Positions 4,720 to 5,947 of a DNA stretch of 5,947 nt are shown piece after piece (within the stretch, counting starts at the first letter, position 1; the number at the start of each line of letters is the position of its first letter). Source of the DNA: Gammaproteobacteria bacterium. Lineage in GTDB: Bacteria > Pseudomonadota > Gammaproteobacteria > Burkholderiales > Thiobacillaceae. The stretch is taken from the NCBI GenBank assembly GCA_018820745.1, contig JAHJNP010000412.1:1-5947 (forward strand), given 5' to 3'. Both the position numbers and the translations under genes were made by a program. The notes under the pieces were generated by a model, which saw only the letters and a program-made list of their open reading frames with translations, was not told the origin of the DNA and ran no database searches.

Positions 4720-5850
4720 GTGCCTGACGCCTGGCTGCGCCTCACCCTCGCCCCGGGGGTCGGCAACACCAGCCTGATCCGCCTATTGACGGCCTTCGGT
4801 TCCCCGGAGGCCGTTTTGGCATCCGGCCGCAGCGCGCTGTCGGCGCATCTATCCCGCGCACAATGCGACGCGCTGCTGGCCGACCCGGATGCCGCGCAGC
4901 TTGACGCCGCCCACGCCTGGCTCACCCAGCCCGGCAACAGCCTGATGACGCTGGCGGACGAGGACTATCCGAAAAACCTGCTCGAAATCGCCGATCCCCC
5001 CGCCGTACTGTATTGCAAGGGGCGGCGCAGCCTGTTGAGCCAGCCCTGCCTTGGCATTGTCGGCAGCCGCAACGCCACCCCCCAGGGCGTGCGCGACGCC
5101 GAGGCGTTTGCCCAGGCGCTGTCCGATGCCGGCTTGACCATCGTTAGCGGACTGGCGCTTGGCATCGATGCAGCAGCGCATCGCGGCGGGCTGGCCGGTG
5201 CCGGCTCAAGCGTCGCCATCATCGGCACCGGGCTTGATCGCATCTATCCCGCACGCAACAAGGCACTGGCGCACCAGCTGGCCGAAAACGGGCTTATCGT
5301 GTCGGAATTCGCGCTCGGCACAGCGCCCCTGCCCGGCCACTTTCCGCGCCGCAACCGGCTGATCAGCGGCTTGAGCCGCGGCGTGCTGGTGGTGGAGGCC
5401 GCGCCCAACAGCGGTTCGCTGATCACCGCCCGGGTGGCGACCGAACAGGGGCGCGAAGTGTTCGCCATTCCCGGTTCGATCCATTCGCCGCTGGCGCGTG
5501 GCTGCCATGCACTGATCAAGCAGGGCGCCAAGCTGGTCGAATCCGCTGCCGACATTCTCGACGAACTGGCCTGGCAGCAGCGGCTGGCGCCGCCGGTACT
5601 GCGCGAAGACCGCCCGCAGGGCGAGCACGCCGAAGGGCATACCTGTCTGACGGCGGACCCTTTGCCGGTGCTGGCAGAACCCCGCTCCGACCCGGTTTTG
5701 GACGCGCTGGACGGTGCGCCGACCACGCTTGACACGTTGGCACAAAGAACCGGGTTGACGCTGGATGCGCTTTCAGCGAAGCTGTTGACGCTTGAACTGG
5801 ATGGGCGAATTGCTTCCTTGCCCGGCGGGCGTTACCAAAAAATCCACTGA
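4720..5850 (+). CDS. dprA: DNA-processing protein DprA (Smf)
   Basis: Cytoplasmic protein that binds incoming single-stranded DNA and loads RecA during natural transformation; it is also conserved in many bacteria not known to be competent. The product is 376 residues (E. coli Smf about 374). The N-terminal helical, helix-hairpin-helix/SAM-like part (about 1-75) includes LAPGVGNTSLIRLL. The extended Rossmann fold (about 80-285) shows GIVGSRNATPQG (112-123), VSGLALGIDAAAHRG (142-156), GTGLDRIYPARN (169-180), FPRRNRLISGLSRGVLVVEA (208-227), SGSLITA (231-237) and AIPGSIHSPLARG (249-261). A linker is followed by the C-terminal winged-helix domain (about 323-376). GTG 4720 is the only reasonable start: the frame is closed upstream by the tsaP stop codon, 33 nt before it. 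Shine-Dalgarno is weak. It follows tsaP by 30 nt and precedes smg by 4 nt, so it is likely one operon. Product call is secure. Confidence 0.96.
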   Translation: MPDAWLRLTLAPGVGNTSLIRLLTAFGSPEAVLASGRSALSAHLSRAQCDALLADPDAAQLDAAHAWLTQPGNSLMTLADEDYPKNLLEIADPPAVLYCKGRRSLLSQPCLGIVGSRNATPQGVRDAEAFAQALSDAGLTIVSGLALGIDAAAHRGGLAGAGSSVAIIGTGLDRIYPARNKALAHQLAENGLIVSEFALGTAPLPGHFPRRNRLISGLSRGVLVVEAAPNSGSLITARVATEQGREVFAIPGSIHSPLARGCHALIKQGAKLVESAADILDELAWQQRLAPPVLREDRPQGEHAEGHTCLTADPLPVLAEPRSDPVLDALDGAPTTLDTLAQRTGLTLDALSAKLLTLELDGRIASLPGGRYQKIH

Positions 5851-5854
5851 CACT

Positions 5855-5947
5855 ATGCTCGACATCCTGGTTTACCTCTACGAAAGCTTCCGCATGGCGG
5901 AGCTGGCGCCCGATCGCGACGCGCTGGAAAAGCGCCTGTTTGCCGCC
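5855..5947 (+). CDS. smg: Smg / DUF494 family protein, 5' end only
   Basis: ATG 5855, 4 nt after the dprA stop, opens a frame that stays open for 31 codons to the window edge: MLDILVYLYESF, then RMAELAPDRDALEKRLFAA. This matches the N-terminus of Smg (E. coli begins with a similar M-F-D-V-L-M-Y-L-F-E), and smg directly follows dprA in many proteobacteria. The function of the family is poorly known. There is no Shine-Dalgarno of its own, so translational coupling to dprA is likely. The 3' part lies outside the window; topA often follows in betaproteobacteria (inference from synteny). Confidence 0.88.
   Translation, partial: MLDILVYLYESFRMAELAPDRDALEKRLFAA

Noticed and set aside
4692..4727. 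Short ORF MPTRQRRFERA between tsaP and dprA
   Set aside because: Eleven codons with no Shine-Dalgarno, overlapping the dprA start; no reason to think it is translated.
5206..5745. 179-codon open frame on the minus strand opposite dprA
   Set aside because: Shadow of the conserved DprA Rossmann domain, with no start signal or recognisable domain.

Overview
The window is a GC-rich chromosomal housekeeping segment. Gene order and protein sequences point to a betaproteobacterium, most likely Nitrosomonadales-like. That placement is inferred from synteny and from how familiar the proteins look, not from a search. There are no signs of mobile elements, CRISPR, phage or RNA genes. I see no undescribed multi-gene system: all seven genes belong to known families.

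Left half (minus strand, read right to left): def (peptide deformylase), fmt (methionyl-tRNA formyltransferase) and rsmB (16S rRNA m5C967 methyltransferase), then the start of a secreted DUF4390 protein that runs off the left edge. def and fmt are nearly contiguous, with 8 nt between them. fmt and rsmB are separated by 117 nt holding a dyad cluster and a possible extended -10 promoter. The DUF4390 gene starts inside the end of rsmB. Fmt formylates initiator Met-tRNA and Def removes the formyl group from new proteins, so these two act on the same molecule. RsmB matures the small ribosomal subunit.

Middle (3249-3495): an AT-richer divergent intergenic region that must hold the promoters for both arms. 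It contains a plausible sigma70 promoter facing def, a perfect 6-bp-arm dyad overlapping that promoter's -35, a second dyad, and a strong Shine-Dalgarno that fixes the start of the rightward gene.

Right half (plus strand): a LysM protein with a signal peptide that matches TsaP, the peptidoglycan-binding partner of the type IV pilus secretin; dprA (loads RecA on incoming single-stranded DNA during transformation); and the first 31 codons of smg (DUF494). tsaP and dprA side by side link pilus assembly to DNA uptake, although dprA is widespread in non-competent bacteria too. The whole layout (rsmB-fmt-def diverging from tsaP-dprA-smg) resembles conserved beta/gammaproteobacterial synteny.

The points most worth a second look are small: a perfect 12-bp-arm hairpin inside rsmB, a T8 tract in the rsmB/DUF4390 overlap, and the dyads in the two intergenic regions.
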